A DNA stretch of 64,000 nt from NCBI GenBank assembly GCA_029379385.1, contig CM055609.1, positions 8,804,001 to 8,868,000 on the forward strand. Direction: 5' to 3'. The DNA comes from Quillaja saponaria (taxonomy: Eukaryota; Streptophyta; Magnoliopsida; Fabales; Quillajaceae). Made by a program: the position numbers and the translations under genes. Below the pieces are notes generated by a model, which searched no databases, had not been told where the DNA came from, and worked only from the letters and a program-made list of their open reading frames with translations. Positions 25,431-37,500 of this stretch are shown here, piece by piece; position 1 is the stretch's first letter, and each line of letters starts with the position of its first letter.

Positions 25431-25557
25431 AAAATTATTTAATTAAACATATCCTTAACGTATCGTATTCTTGTTTTTTAGAAATTAGTGAATTCACGTG
25501 TCGGATACGTATCGTATCGGATATTCGTATCCGTATTGGTGCTTCACAGCCAGAAAT

Positions 25558-26060
25558 GGCTATGTATAGATGTTCAATGGTGAACTGTAAGCATACTAGA
25601 GCACACAGTGACTGTCATGTGGACCATGCATTGAGGCTCATACCAGTAATACCGCCACGAAAAGCATTGTTAGCATGGTCTAGTATGAACTTAAAGTGAT
25701 AGGTTAACCAACAGGTTCAAGGAATAATACAAACATAAAGCCAAGTTATGGGACTTGTATCAGAAAAAAAAAGAAGGGAAATGAACAATGTACGGCAATC
25801 ATCCTTTCTATTATTTCAATTTGTGGAAGGAAATGAGAACCAACTATTTTTACATTGATAAGTTCAGATTAGTGCTTGAGCTTTATACAGGAATTTGTCA
25901 AACACTTTTAAGGGACCAATATAAATTGCTCAAAACTTTGCTTCACAAAGCCTCAACAGTTCAATAGGAAACCTTACTTTCACTAACACAAGAGGCACAA
26001 ATCATCATCGAGTCTCACGTATAATGTTTCCAAATTTTATGGGTTACTTCCTTTCAGTGA
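25558..26060. other. Spacer and CESA8 3' UTR
   Basis: About 500 bp between the hAT target site and the CESA8 stop. It probably holds the CESA8 3' UTR (minus strand). No ORF or repeat stands out. Confidence 0.6.
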
Positions 26061-29000
26061 TTAACAATCTATAGAAATGCAGCCTTGGGCGATAGTTGAA
26101 CTATCAACTTTGCTCACAAATGGATTTATCTTGACCCAAATAAGAGAGAAAACAGAAGCCAGCAGCACTGACCACAGAACAACAATGGTTGGAGTCCGGT
26201 TTTGGCGACCCATGAGACCCTTTAGGAATGGGTACAGATGGAAAATCACCCAGAAGGCAAAGAATACCTTGCCAAAGAGAGGTCCCCATGTCTCATATCC
26301 TCCATTAAGTGCATCAGAAAATCCAGCAACAACACCGACCATGTTGACAATGATTAGTGTCGTTGGAGCTATTAGAAGTGTAGTCCACTTGACAATATAA
26401 AGGTCGCCAAATTCCGTATCATCAGCAGCCTTAGCAGTGACAGTGAAGTTGGTGTCTATACCAGCCAACATTTTCAGGAAACCTTGGAAGACAGCAAAGA
26501 AATGGGCTGAAACACCCCCTATCACCCAGAACTGCTCATTACGCCACCAATCCTCAATGCTAACACCACTCCATCGCAACTCAAGCACGCTTGTCACGAT
26601 GATGGATAGGAAGAGGCCAAGAAACAGGACGCTTGCAAGGTTGGAAAGCTGAGTCAAATTATAAGACACCAAATGAGGTCAGGCTTTCTGTGAATAGCCT
26701 CCACATATGAAGTTTATTAGATAACTTGGCTATTTATCTGAAGCTATATATCATCTTCTTAGGTTCCATGTAGCAGACTTTTCCCACTATTTCATAGGAT
26801 ACTTTCCGACGTTCCCATTTTCAAATATTTCCTACTAGTGACTAATTATATAAAGCACATACTCTATTTCTTATTCTTTTGTCATATTACAAGAAAATGA
26901 AGCCAAAAGAAATTACCGTAGGTATGATAAATTTTCCTGTGAGAAGGCAGATTGCTGGCAATGAACAATAAGCTATCAAGGGAAGAGAAGTAAATGGGTA
27001 AACAATGGTGTTTATGTATGCCAGTCTTTGGAGCCATTTTAGGCGACCTCCAGCAAACCCATACCAGAGTGGGCAGTGTCTGCTAAGGAAAATCTCAACA
27101 GATCCAAGTGCCCACCGGAGAACTTGGTGCAGTCGATCAGACAGGTTAATGGGTGCTGACCCTTTGAATGCAGGCCTTAAGGGCATGCAGTAAACTGACC
27201 TCCATCCTCGGCAGTGCATTTTAAACCCGGTTAAGATATCCTCAGTAACTGAACCATAAATCCAACCAATCTGAATTGGCAGAAAATAATTTGAATTAAT
27301 TGATCAGAAAAGTATAAATGAAATCATTAATTTTAAGCTTGTAACTTGATTCGGCAGGCTTGTTTTTTCAAATGCACTTAAATTTTCAGTATTAGCATTG
27401 AAATGTTGTATGAGAACATGAATAGATGAGGCTGACCTCCTTTCCCCATTCAGTCTTCTCTTCATAACCACAGCCAATAACATGAATTGCTTCCTTGATC
27501 AATGTTGAGGGATTGACAGAATCAGGAACTCCTCCATTCTCCATTAGCGTAGATTCAATGAAAACAGAAGATAAACCAAATGTTTTCTCAAAGCTCATCT
27601 GTGAAATAAGCATTGACCTCTCATACTCATCATAATCTGCATGGGAAGAAAAAGTAAAACATACACGATAAGAAATATATTATCTATGAAAAACACTGCT
27701 AAATACTTTCCTAAATCTGTTTGACATAATAAGCATTAAGCAGGCTTACTATCTATTTCCCGGAGATTGAAAATGGCAGCATCAAGTTCTTCCCGTTTTG
27801 CATCTCGGTAAACCTCTGAGAGATCTTTAGAGGGCTTCCTGGATGGACAGCAACAAGAGCAGCAGCCACACCATGAGCAGGATGAAGCTTTTGGTAAGGC
27901 GGGCATAGAAGGTGGGCTATAGCCATAAAGTGCTTGCCTATTGAAGACACAACCTGTCCCCACATACACTGGTCCTTGAATGCCATCCAGTCCTTTCATG
28001 TTAACCTGAAAGAAAATTAATATAGCTCTTACAAATCAAAAGGTTCATGACATACTTACAGAGAAACAAAAGTCCAAAATTGTAGTGTTAGCCACTCTGC
28101 AACTATATAATAGGGTTGTGAAGAAATTTGATTTTATATGAAAGCTGTAGAGATATCTATTCTATTTAGGTAAAGCATGACTATCAATCTTGTATACAGT
28201 GCAGAAATGAATCAGACTCTAACGATCTTCCAGATGCAAAACAGAAAAACCAATTCTCCTCTATCTCTCTCTGGACTAGTGAGATAAATTCTTTAAGCAC
28301 TTGTTCTGTGACAATGGATTCCTGAAAACAGATTTACAAGTGATCTTGTATCATATATTATATATTTCTATTGTCTCGTAACAGTTGATTCCAGAATATA
28401 GGCTGCTAACAAAAACTATTGGAAACAATTTAAACTTACATCAAAGAAAACTGTGTTGCGATTGGCATATCGGTCACTGCGATCAATGCCATCAAATCTC
28501 TGGGGGAATTGCACATAACATAGATTTCTACCAATTTGTGGGTCCATCAGAAAACACATAGCCTCCCGAACAGCCTTGCTGTTGTTTACATAATGGTCAC
28601 AATCCAGGTTGAGGATGTAGGGAGCATTTGTGAGAACTGCAGACACTCTCACCTGTATGAAGCCAATCATACTATTATTCTTGAAACTTCAAAATGTGTT
28701 CATATAAAACATTATATATGTTAAGAAATATATACTACCAGAGCATTTTCGGCACCAGCTTTCTTGTGGTGTTGATAACCTGGTCTTTTTTCTCTGGAAA
28801 CATAGACCAACCGAGGAAGTTCATTTCCCTCTATATCACGTGCACCACTATGTCCAAGGAAAACCTGAAAAGAGTTAAAGGAGACACTGGTTTAAAATTC
28901 TTGGTTTCCCAAGTCCCAAGAGCAATATGAGAAACAAATGTGTTTAAGTATGCTCTTGGACTAATAATTGATGAAGAGAGCTACTCCAAATGTTGATAAA

Positions 29001-32000
29001 AAAAGAGAGAAAGAGCATGATAGAAATAGTAAGAAAGAGTACTCACACAGAACAGGGAAAAAAATACACAAGAAGATAGGACTTTTTTTTTCTCCTTTAA
29101 TTTTTACTTTTATCCTTCAATGCCTAAAAGTTTTCAGAACATAGACAATCCTAGATTCCTGGTCAAATGATAAGAGAACCATTAACTCCTTCTCTTAAGG
29201 TTGAAAAATGTGAACATAAAAGACATGGTTCACAGAAGGAAACCTAGTTTTTTCTTCTAGAAACAGATGTTTCAAGCCAGAAAATGGTTGTATTGCAATT
29301 TAACCAAGTCAAATACTGCACTAAGCAATATTTGGTTCTTTCTCAAATAGAAAAATCTAAGAGACAAGGCAGAAAACTATATCTCCTAAGATCTGATTAT
29401 ATAATAGATAACTTACCTGAATCATGCCAGGGTGATCACGTGAGTTGTTTCCTGGCCAAGATGTTCCATCTTGCATAGTCCATCCTTCATCTGGTGTTTT
29501 CTGGGCTTTTGCTACTAAACCATTAACCCGAACTTTAAACTCTTCATAATCTCTCTGTAACATAATAAATCATTAATCAACTATTAGAAACTCAGTTTGA
29601 CAAAACACAGTCCAGATATATTTTTATCATTGTTGCATTCACAAAATTCAAAGATCAAAGTGGAGTAAAGTTCAGATCATAAATGGAGGAAGCTTCAAGT
29701 GCTTACTTTCATTGCTCTACGTTCCTTCACAAAAGAAGGTTGCACTTTATCCTTCAAGTAGTCAATCTTCTGCGAGAAGTAAAACTCAGGTGCCCGTGGT
29801 TCAATTGAAAATTTTTTGCAAAATGGAACCCATTTCCTTGCAAACTCGGCTGTCTCCGCAAGAGATTCGAATGTGAGCATAGCAGCACCATCATCTGACA
29901 CATAGCAGGAGACTTTATCTACAGGATAGTCCACTGCAAGGATAGAAAGCACTGTATTTCCAGTGATCAATGGTGGTTCTTTCAATGGATCAACTGTGCT
30001 CACAAAAAAGTCCACCTGCAGCTAAGCTCAGAGGGTTCACCATCTCTTTCATACCTGGCGTCCCATCAATGCAGTGAGCATAACCATCCAATATATTCAA
30101 TATCAACTCTCACATCTATCTTACTGAACCTAGCATGTTTATATTTCTAAAAGAAGGTAGATTGTTTATGTGAAAACTCTGGTAGGAAGCAAAGGAATGA
30201 ACATACTATAAACTAAGTAAATCAAGGCCAGAAAATGCATTTAAACAATGCAGCCAAGTCCTAGTTATTGTTAAGTGGAAAGCTAACTGTCACACAGAAC
30301 ACTGCATACATAGCAGGGCATAAAACACTTGGTCTACTGCAAAATCTTTTACTTCAAGGCCATCCTTAACATATAAAAGAAATATGTCCAAAAAATTTAC
30401 TGCTATACCTTGCAGAAAGCCTGTCAATAAATGTATCCCTATTGATGGGAGACCATTTAGGGAACTGATCTAATACCCAAGAAAATGCAAACCAGATCTC
30501 GCAAATAATTGATGTGAGCCACAGACCAAATGCACTGTCAACAGGATTCGTAACTCGATAATGGAAGAAAAGTCCCAGGATTATCAATCGTGTTATTATC
30601 ACAATTCTGTATGGAGTGAGTTTGCTTTTGGGAATTGGAATAACAGCCGAGAGTGGCTCTGCAGCTTCTGTAAGTCTGGAAAAGAACCAAGAACTTAAAT
30701 AAATCAGGTTGACAACCAATGAGAAAACTTCAAAAAGTTTCACAAAAAATTTCTTTAGAAACTAGATTGGTACTGTTTCAAATACAACCAGATGATTTAT
30801 CACAACTCCATGGAATAAATCAACCTATAATAGCAAAACCAGGTAAGAAATAGGAAATTAAATATGTTTGCTGTGCTATATTTGTATGTCTCCATCCAAC
30901 TCCAGTACTGATAATTTAGTTAGAAAAACAACAGGACATTGTCCGATACACATAAACTGGTAAAATAATCACTGTAGTTAAACTGTTTTGGACAAACAAA
31001 GGAAAATGTCTTTGGGATACAAATTATCACTTGTTTAGAATATACAAATCATCAAAGGGGAGCAAGAGATCAATGAGTTATTGGAAAATTCACATGCTGA
31101 ACCAACCAAAAAATGTAAAGTATAAGGCCTCTTGTGGGGAGTTTCAGAGTTTACCAATGATTATATTCTATCCAAAAATTAAACTGTTTCTGTTTATTTT
31201 CTGAAACAGTTTATGATTTATCTATATATTCCTCTTTTGTTCACCGAAGTCATCAAGTTTTCTTTCTACTTACTGTTTCTCTTCAATCTGCTGCTCAGGT
31301 GGAATTTCCGCCACTTTTTCAGCCTTAGGTGCGCCCTTTTTCTTCTTGTTCTTTTTGTCCTTCCAACTTTCCACTCTATTTTTCCAAATCGGATTCCCGG
31401 ATTCATCATTTAATTCTTCAAGAAATCACATGTTAAGATGATTAAGTACTTCTCCATATAAAAAAAGGAATGAGAACCATAATGAAAGAAATAAAAATTC
31501 TTACCACTATCCACCGTAGACACACTACTGATGTGTCTAGCATGAAGTCCAGCATCCTGTATGGTTCAATGTGAGGTTATTAGTTTCAAATGTTGACATC
31601 CTAACATTTTGAAACAGTAACCTAAGATTACTCCACCTCCTCATTGACACTAGTTAGTGCTTCCACCTATTATAAAAATTATTGCCATTTTTGGTACCTG
31701 AGAATCATTTAGGTGGGCTCCCATTGTGGATCCACTTCCAGCAACCTTGGTATCAACATCATCCACAGAGGTTTCTAGGAAATTTCACAAACAGAAATAT
31801 ATCTTAGTCTATTTCATAGCAAATAGCATTAGAAAGAATATATGATGGAAAAGACATGCATCACACTAACACAAGATAAAATTCAGAACTAAAAAGCAGT
31901 TGAGGTAATTTTGAAGGTCTTTCTTTCAATTCTCCCCACAAACTAAATGGAGAATTAGAAAAATCAACCAAGTAAAGAACACTCAAATATCTCAATCCTA

Positions 32001-32303
32001 AAAAATGACAGTGATCCCAATTTAGCTGATATAGAAAGTGCATGCTTGATAATGAAAGCATGTTCTTGGTTATGCCCATACATGCCCTCATTTTAACTTG
32101 AAGTATATGCAAGTTAGAGAGAAACCTTGATAGGGAATGCCACAGTGCAAGCAAACTTTCCGGCCCTCGTTCATCTCGTAATCAAAACAAGCCTTACAAA
32201 TTGAAAAATTACACTCATGACAAGCCACGAACCCCTCCCCATTGGCATTGATCCCAACTTGTTCCCCACAGGCGTTGCAGACAGGAGCCCCAGATTCCAT
32301 CAT
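26061..32303 (-). CDS. CESA8: Cellulose synthase catalytic subunit, secondary-wall CESA8/IRX1 type; frame break in exon 6
   Basis: Thirteen exons: 32126-32303, 31698-31774, 31505-31556, 31274-31415, 30409-30675, 29707-30054, 29417-29554, 28739-28864, 28440-28652, 27750-28005, 27437-27636, 26917-27270, 26061-26648. All borders are in phase except inside exon 6. Leaving out two surplus bases the product is 978 aa (Arabidopsis CESA8, 985). Parts: N-terminal RING-type finger (C9-x2-C12, CHEC, CKAC, CLHC), a Lys-rich variable region, two transmembrane helices (exon 5), glycosyltransferase-2 core with VSDDG, NLDCDH, TED and QVLRW, then six helices. It polymerises UDP-glucose to cellulose at the plasma membrane in xylem. 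The MMES start, short variable region and IDC end fit CESA8. The exon 6 break (30016-30023) leads to TGA at 30000-30002, so as written the protein stops before the catalytic core. Confidence 0.93.
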
Positions 32304-34518
32304 CTTGGTTTCCTTTGACCTTTTTTTTCAGAAACCCAATAATCAAAACCTCCTATTCAGGATTCAGGAACTCTCTCTCTCTGTCCCTCTGCTTCTCAAT
32401 GCTGCTTTGTTGAGCTTATATGAAGTGGGTAGTGCAAACATTTTTGTATTAGTGTAATAAAGGGGGTAGATGGTGGTGGTGGTATGTTGTTTTTTTGGAG
32501 GTTGGGTTGTTGGTGTCAGTGTTTCACTCACACACAAACACAAGCAAAGAGAGAGAGGAGGAGGATAGAAAGATCACAAGCAACGTGAATAAGATTTGAA
32601 TTTTTTTGCGGGAAGTGTAAGTAAGGATTCGGTTGGGCGGGGGACATCTCTAACTAACCACCGCGCTCAAGCAAGTCCTTTGCCAGCGGCCGAAGGACCC
32701 CACGAAGGAAAAAATTAATTTAAAAAATCAAAGTGGAAGTTTTAAAAGCTACATATTAGAGTTCAGAGTTCAAACCAAAACATAAACAAATAAAATATTA
32801 GAGTTGTCTCAAGAAGACGGTCTGAAAAAATTAAATGCTATGTGAAGCATTATAGTTAAGAATATATCCTCTCTTGCTTGACTTTATAAATTTAAATTTT
32901 TTTACAAGACAACGGTGGTATACTATTTATAAATTTCTAATTTCGACACAAATAGTTTATTTTTAACTAAAAATATATGAATTAATCAAAATATATGTAA
33001 ATTGATTTAGATATTAAAATATTGTTAAAATTCGTTTAATTGACTTTTTAGTAAATTTAAGACTTCATTTTGAATATTACATACCCACCAAGTACTTATT
33101 AGATAACACTCCACTTAATTTTCATTTTATTTAGTGTTATTTATCTAGATTTGCAGACCTTTAAGTTGTGTTTAGTTATACGGATAGAATAAGATACAAT
33201 ATCTTATAAAAATTGATAAAATATATAAACACAAATAAAATTAATATATGTTTTAAAATATTTAGACTATATCATTCTTTGGAGAATATTCAATTTATCA
33301 AAACATTTTCACAAACAAATATGCAATTGGGATAAAAACTGTTTTCAAGCTTACCAATATTGTCTAAAATCCTATTATTTCATATGCCCAGTTAATGATC
33401 TGGGATTAGCTTCAACATCCCTTGACAAATTTGAAACTTGCGTAATATCAAATTCAATTGCAACAGAATTAACCAATATTATAAATAATATAGCAATGTC
33501 ATAGTGCAGCTCATTGCCATCCAGGAGCGAAGCCTCTGAATTTCTTTCCCCTTTCTGCAACTCTAAGAAAAATTAAGTTTCATGAATGTAAGACAGACTT
33601 CTCCGAGAGAAAGAGGTGGACAGTGAGAATGACATAGTGAAAGAGAGAGAAGATGCGCCAATCTAACAAAAAGAGGTGTTAAAACTTAAAGGTGGTATTC
33701 ATTTTATAGTTTTACCTCATTATGTGAAGGCATACTTCTCAAATATACATTGGTTTCACTTGCTTGCTAAAATGAGCCAATCTAACAAAAATTAGGTTTA
33801 GCCTGTTAAGGACCATCCAAACCAGTCTCTAATTCAAAATTAACAAATAAAATATTCAATTTTCCAAAGCACAGGAAAATTTTATATAATAACATCTTTG
33901 CTCGACTTACAAGCCCACCAAAAGAATTTCCCGTTTCATGAATCATAATCCTGTCAGCCAGAGTAACCTAACACATACCCTCCTCTTCCCAGAGGAAAAA
34001 AAAAAGGAGATTGAAAACTCTGCAATCATCTAAAATCTTTTGAAACTGACTGACAGGAAAGAATTGCCAAAACAGTTACAAAATATAGGCCAAATTTACA
34101 TCAACACCGTATAAACCGAAGTATTAATCTTAACATACTCGACACAAATAGCCACAAATTGCCTCCAATAGATGATGTCTTCAAAAATTTGAATAAGCAA
34201 CAAAGATTTAAAGATAAGTAAACAAGAGTTTATTACATAATGTGAACTAAACAAGTAGAGTTTTCGAAGAATACTTTCTATAGGTCACTGAAATCCCTTA
34301 AAAGTAGGGTGTCAGACCAGGTACAGAGGCACTGCAAAGTATGATCGGTATATTGTATGTGATATCCCAGCCGAGTTATTCTTGGGATGAGCTAGCCAGA
34401 GCGAAGAAGCGCTATCTGTGAATTGCACAATGTAAAGATCTTTCAGTAGGAATGAGTTTTGCTCGTTGTATTGAGATACTGATCTCCAAAATCTGGATAT
34501 TGGATGTGCAGCTTTAAT
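32304..34518. other. CESA8 promoter/5' UTR and WD40 gene 3' flank
   Basis: Next to CESA8 is a CT-rich leader (as read on the minus strand, GA runs). AC-element-like words (ACCAAC, CCAACC on the minus strand near 32499-32516) might bind secondary-wall MYBs, but this is weak. AT-rich spacer follows from about 32720. The ORF at 33375-33560 is unrecognised. The WD40 gene 3' UTR is near 34300-34518. Confidence 0.5.
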
Positions 34519-37500
34519 CTATGTTACAGAAAAGACCTTTACTACTTTGGATGTGTCACAAACAACAAGGTTTTCTGTTTCAGTTGGGGTGGTACATAGC
34601 CAATTGACCTGCCAAAACATCAGTACAAATGATAAGCGTCATCAAAATAGAACAACAAGAAGTGCAGAAGAAGTTACAAAAGAAAAGACTCACTTTCTTG
34701 GTGAGATTGATGTTCAAATGTAGTATATCATTGTTGCTGTCACTTAGTCCTGCATCAAGATAACTGGACCAATCCCAGAGCTTCACTGACTTATCATTTC
34801 CACCTGATATTATGTATTTGCCTCTCTCCCCAAACAATGAAAATGCCCTGAATTATATGTATCAGTTAGCATAAGTGAGTTTAGTGTTATTCTATTCAAG
34901 ATAAGTGATCCACTTACAAGCAAGAAACAGCAGCGGTGTGGCCACCCAATGTGTAATCCAAATGCAGCCTGTGCTTTCCATTTTTTTCTGCACTTTCTAA
35001 ATCTAAATCACTACTAGAGCTACTCTCTTTTGCTCTAGATTGGGATGATTTTTGGGGTTTTGGTGAGCTTTTTGGTCTGATAGCAGCAAGTTCTGCTTCA
35101 ATATTAATAACATCAACACCACCATCACCCCTTGCCACAACACATATCTTGTCCAATTTGTCAAGCATGTCAATTTCGGGAACTACTATTGCATGGATAA
35201 AAGCAGGATTAAAACACTGGTCCGCATTGCTGCTACTCTTTATGTCAGGCAAGCCTGCACGGAATGACAAATGATCTCAGTTGTTTTTTTATTCCATTCT
35301 TTCTTTTACTCTTCTTTATGTTTCCTTTTTTCAGGGTCCATGTCTATGTAATAAGTAAGAGGAATGAAGGGAACATCAACATACACAAGAAAGGTACAAC
35401 ACTAATACTGAAGAAAGGTTGCATAATTGGAAGTTAGAGTAGAACACGGGTTTCAGTTTTATTCTCTATATCTTTGCAATCATGAGTCTCTACTCTCTAC
35501 CCCCAAATTTCCAGCCTTACAATTTGAAACACTTCTTCATTTATGTACAAAAGTCTGCTTGTATTGTATGGATACACTTTGTGTCATATTCACTTGATAA
35601 AAACATCCTATTTTATATTTCATCAATTAAAATTTTACATTTGATGTATATTCTGCTATATGATTATTTCCTATCTTTCATATAAAGAAGAAATATTATT
35701 ATGGTATTATTATGGCTAATTGGCCTCCTTTGTATAAGAAGGATGGGGAATCGCAAGACCCTACTTTACTTCACTTTCCTGACCCTTGAATATTTTCAGA
35801 TGTTGTGGTTTCTTTGTTTTGGTTGCAAGCACTGATGCCTAAGACCAAGGAGGAACACTAATGGCTGCTTGGGAAGAAAGTTTAAATTACATTGTGGAAG
35901 ATGGTTCCAGCATGTGACATGTGGCATTTGTGGCTGGAAAGAAATAAGCATGTCGTTCAAGAAGAGGAAAGATCTACCTTAGAATTGAAGATTATTTTCT
36001 TACATTCTTTATCCACTTGAAGCTTAGATCTTCTACCATTTTTCTTGATTTTTTTGGACCCTTTGGACTCCTAGATTTGTTTGTTATCTTTTTTCACATT
36101 CTAACTTATTCCTTCTCTTCCTTCGCTTCTTTCTCTTCGTTTGTGGTAGTGTAACAATATATATACATCATTCCTATGTATTAGGGTTGCACCCCCTTGG
36201 TGTTTTGTTTTTTATTACTTACTAGGCACTTGGCAAGTACACACAGGCATGCCAGATGCTATCCTTCCTTCTCTCTTTTTCCTTTTTTTCTAGGTATTCT
36301 CTGCTTCAATTGATAATAAAATGAAGAGATAATTATCTCAAGAAAATAAGGAGGTAGGTCCTATACTAACTCCAACTTTCCCAAAACAAAGTGTGGAACT
36401 AAGAAAATGGAAGACTTCCACACACATACAATAGGTAATTGAAAAGTTTTTTAAGCTGACATTAGTATTAACAAATTACACGCATAACCTTTATTTGTTA
36501 ATGCAAAGTATGAGAATTTGTATGCAAAATAAGAATGATGTTATTGGGACATTTGTGTCAAAAAGGCAGATTAAAGACTGACAGAAAGTTTGCTTAATTA
36601 ATAGTGGAGGTACATATACATATATATATATATATATAGACACACACACACACACACTGGTTTCTTTTAGCACAACAGCGGGACAAAATAAGCCAATATT
36701 AGGTAAAAGACTCGTGTCATTTTTCCAAGAAGTTAGACAAAAAAAAATGATTTCTAGAAGAGGCGATGAATTTAGTTATAATAAAGAAATAGCTGTTAAG
36801 ATCTTAAGAAGATAACTAGAAGGCAGAAAATATGAAACAGAAACATACCAAAATCTACAATTTTGTATGGCCGCCCTTTGGAGAAGTCCCACATTACAAG
36901 CTTTGAATCAAGACCTCCAGTAATAACTGCCATGACGCTTAAGAAAATATATTAAAGTCTAATAAACACAGATAAAATAAAATTTGTTAAAGTGAACACA
37001 GCCACAACACGGATACTGAGTATAGTCTGGTGTAAGGCAAATCTCAATACCGATCAATGACCAAGTTGAGTGTCAGCATATTTCCAACACTTAAGAGTAG
37101 TTTAAATAAGATTATATACCTTCCCAGGATCTCCAAGGAAGGAACTGCACGCTGCTGCATATCTGTGATTTAGGGTTAAAGTGACGTATATCCAAAAACA
37201 CATCATTTGAAAAGAACGAAAAAAGGGAAGAAAATAAGAAAGAAATTTTAAACAAACAATAAAAACTTTTTTTAACAATAAAATTTAGAATGGAGCAACT
37301 AGTTAAAATAACAAAAACAAAATAGAAAGCATGGGTTCTTTGAATAAAGGATACACTTGAATGACCTGCTCGTAATGATTTATAGAGGCATTGCTGTCGA
37401 ATGTCAATGATCTGTCATAGAAACTGTAAGTAACAAGAGAAAAACAAGAAAAGCAGCATAACTGAACAGTAACTGAGCTTTCTTCAAATTAGGAACAATT

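Larger units (their letters stand above)
21768..25557 (+). mobile_element. hAT DNA transposon with near-intact ends (element 21776-25549)
   Basis: The terminal inverted repeats start CTGTGAAGCAC at both ends (left from 21776, right ending 25549): 11 perfect bases, extending with mismatches to about 17. An 8-bp target duplication flanks it, CTAGAAAT (21768-21775) and CCAGAAAT (25550-25557), with one mismatch; 8 bp is the hAT hallmark. Just inside are arrays of ACGGCT and GATACG/CGTATC words (21830-21990 and 25455-25539), typical subterminal transposase-binding repeats. The single gene inside is a BED-finger hAT transposase with two premature stops. The element sits between the 3' ends of DOT4 and CESA8. 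It could still move if a related transposase is supplied. Confidence 0.88.

Noticed and set aside
26077..26652. Plus-strand ORFs opposite the last CESA8 exon
   Set aside because: Mirror frames of a conserved coding exon.
33375..33560. 61-codon minus-strand ORF between CESA8 and the WD40 gene
   Set aside because: No motif, no splice partners and AT-rich context.
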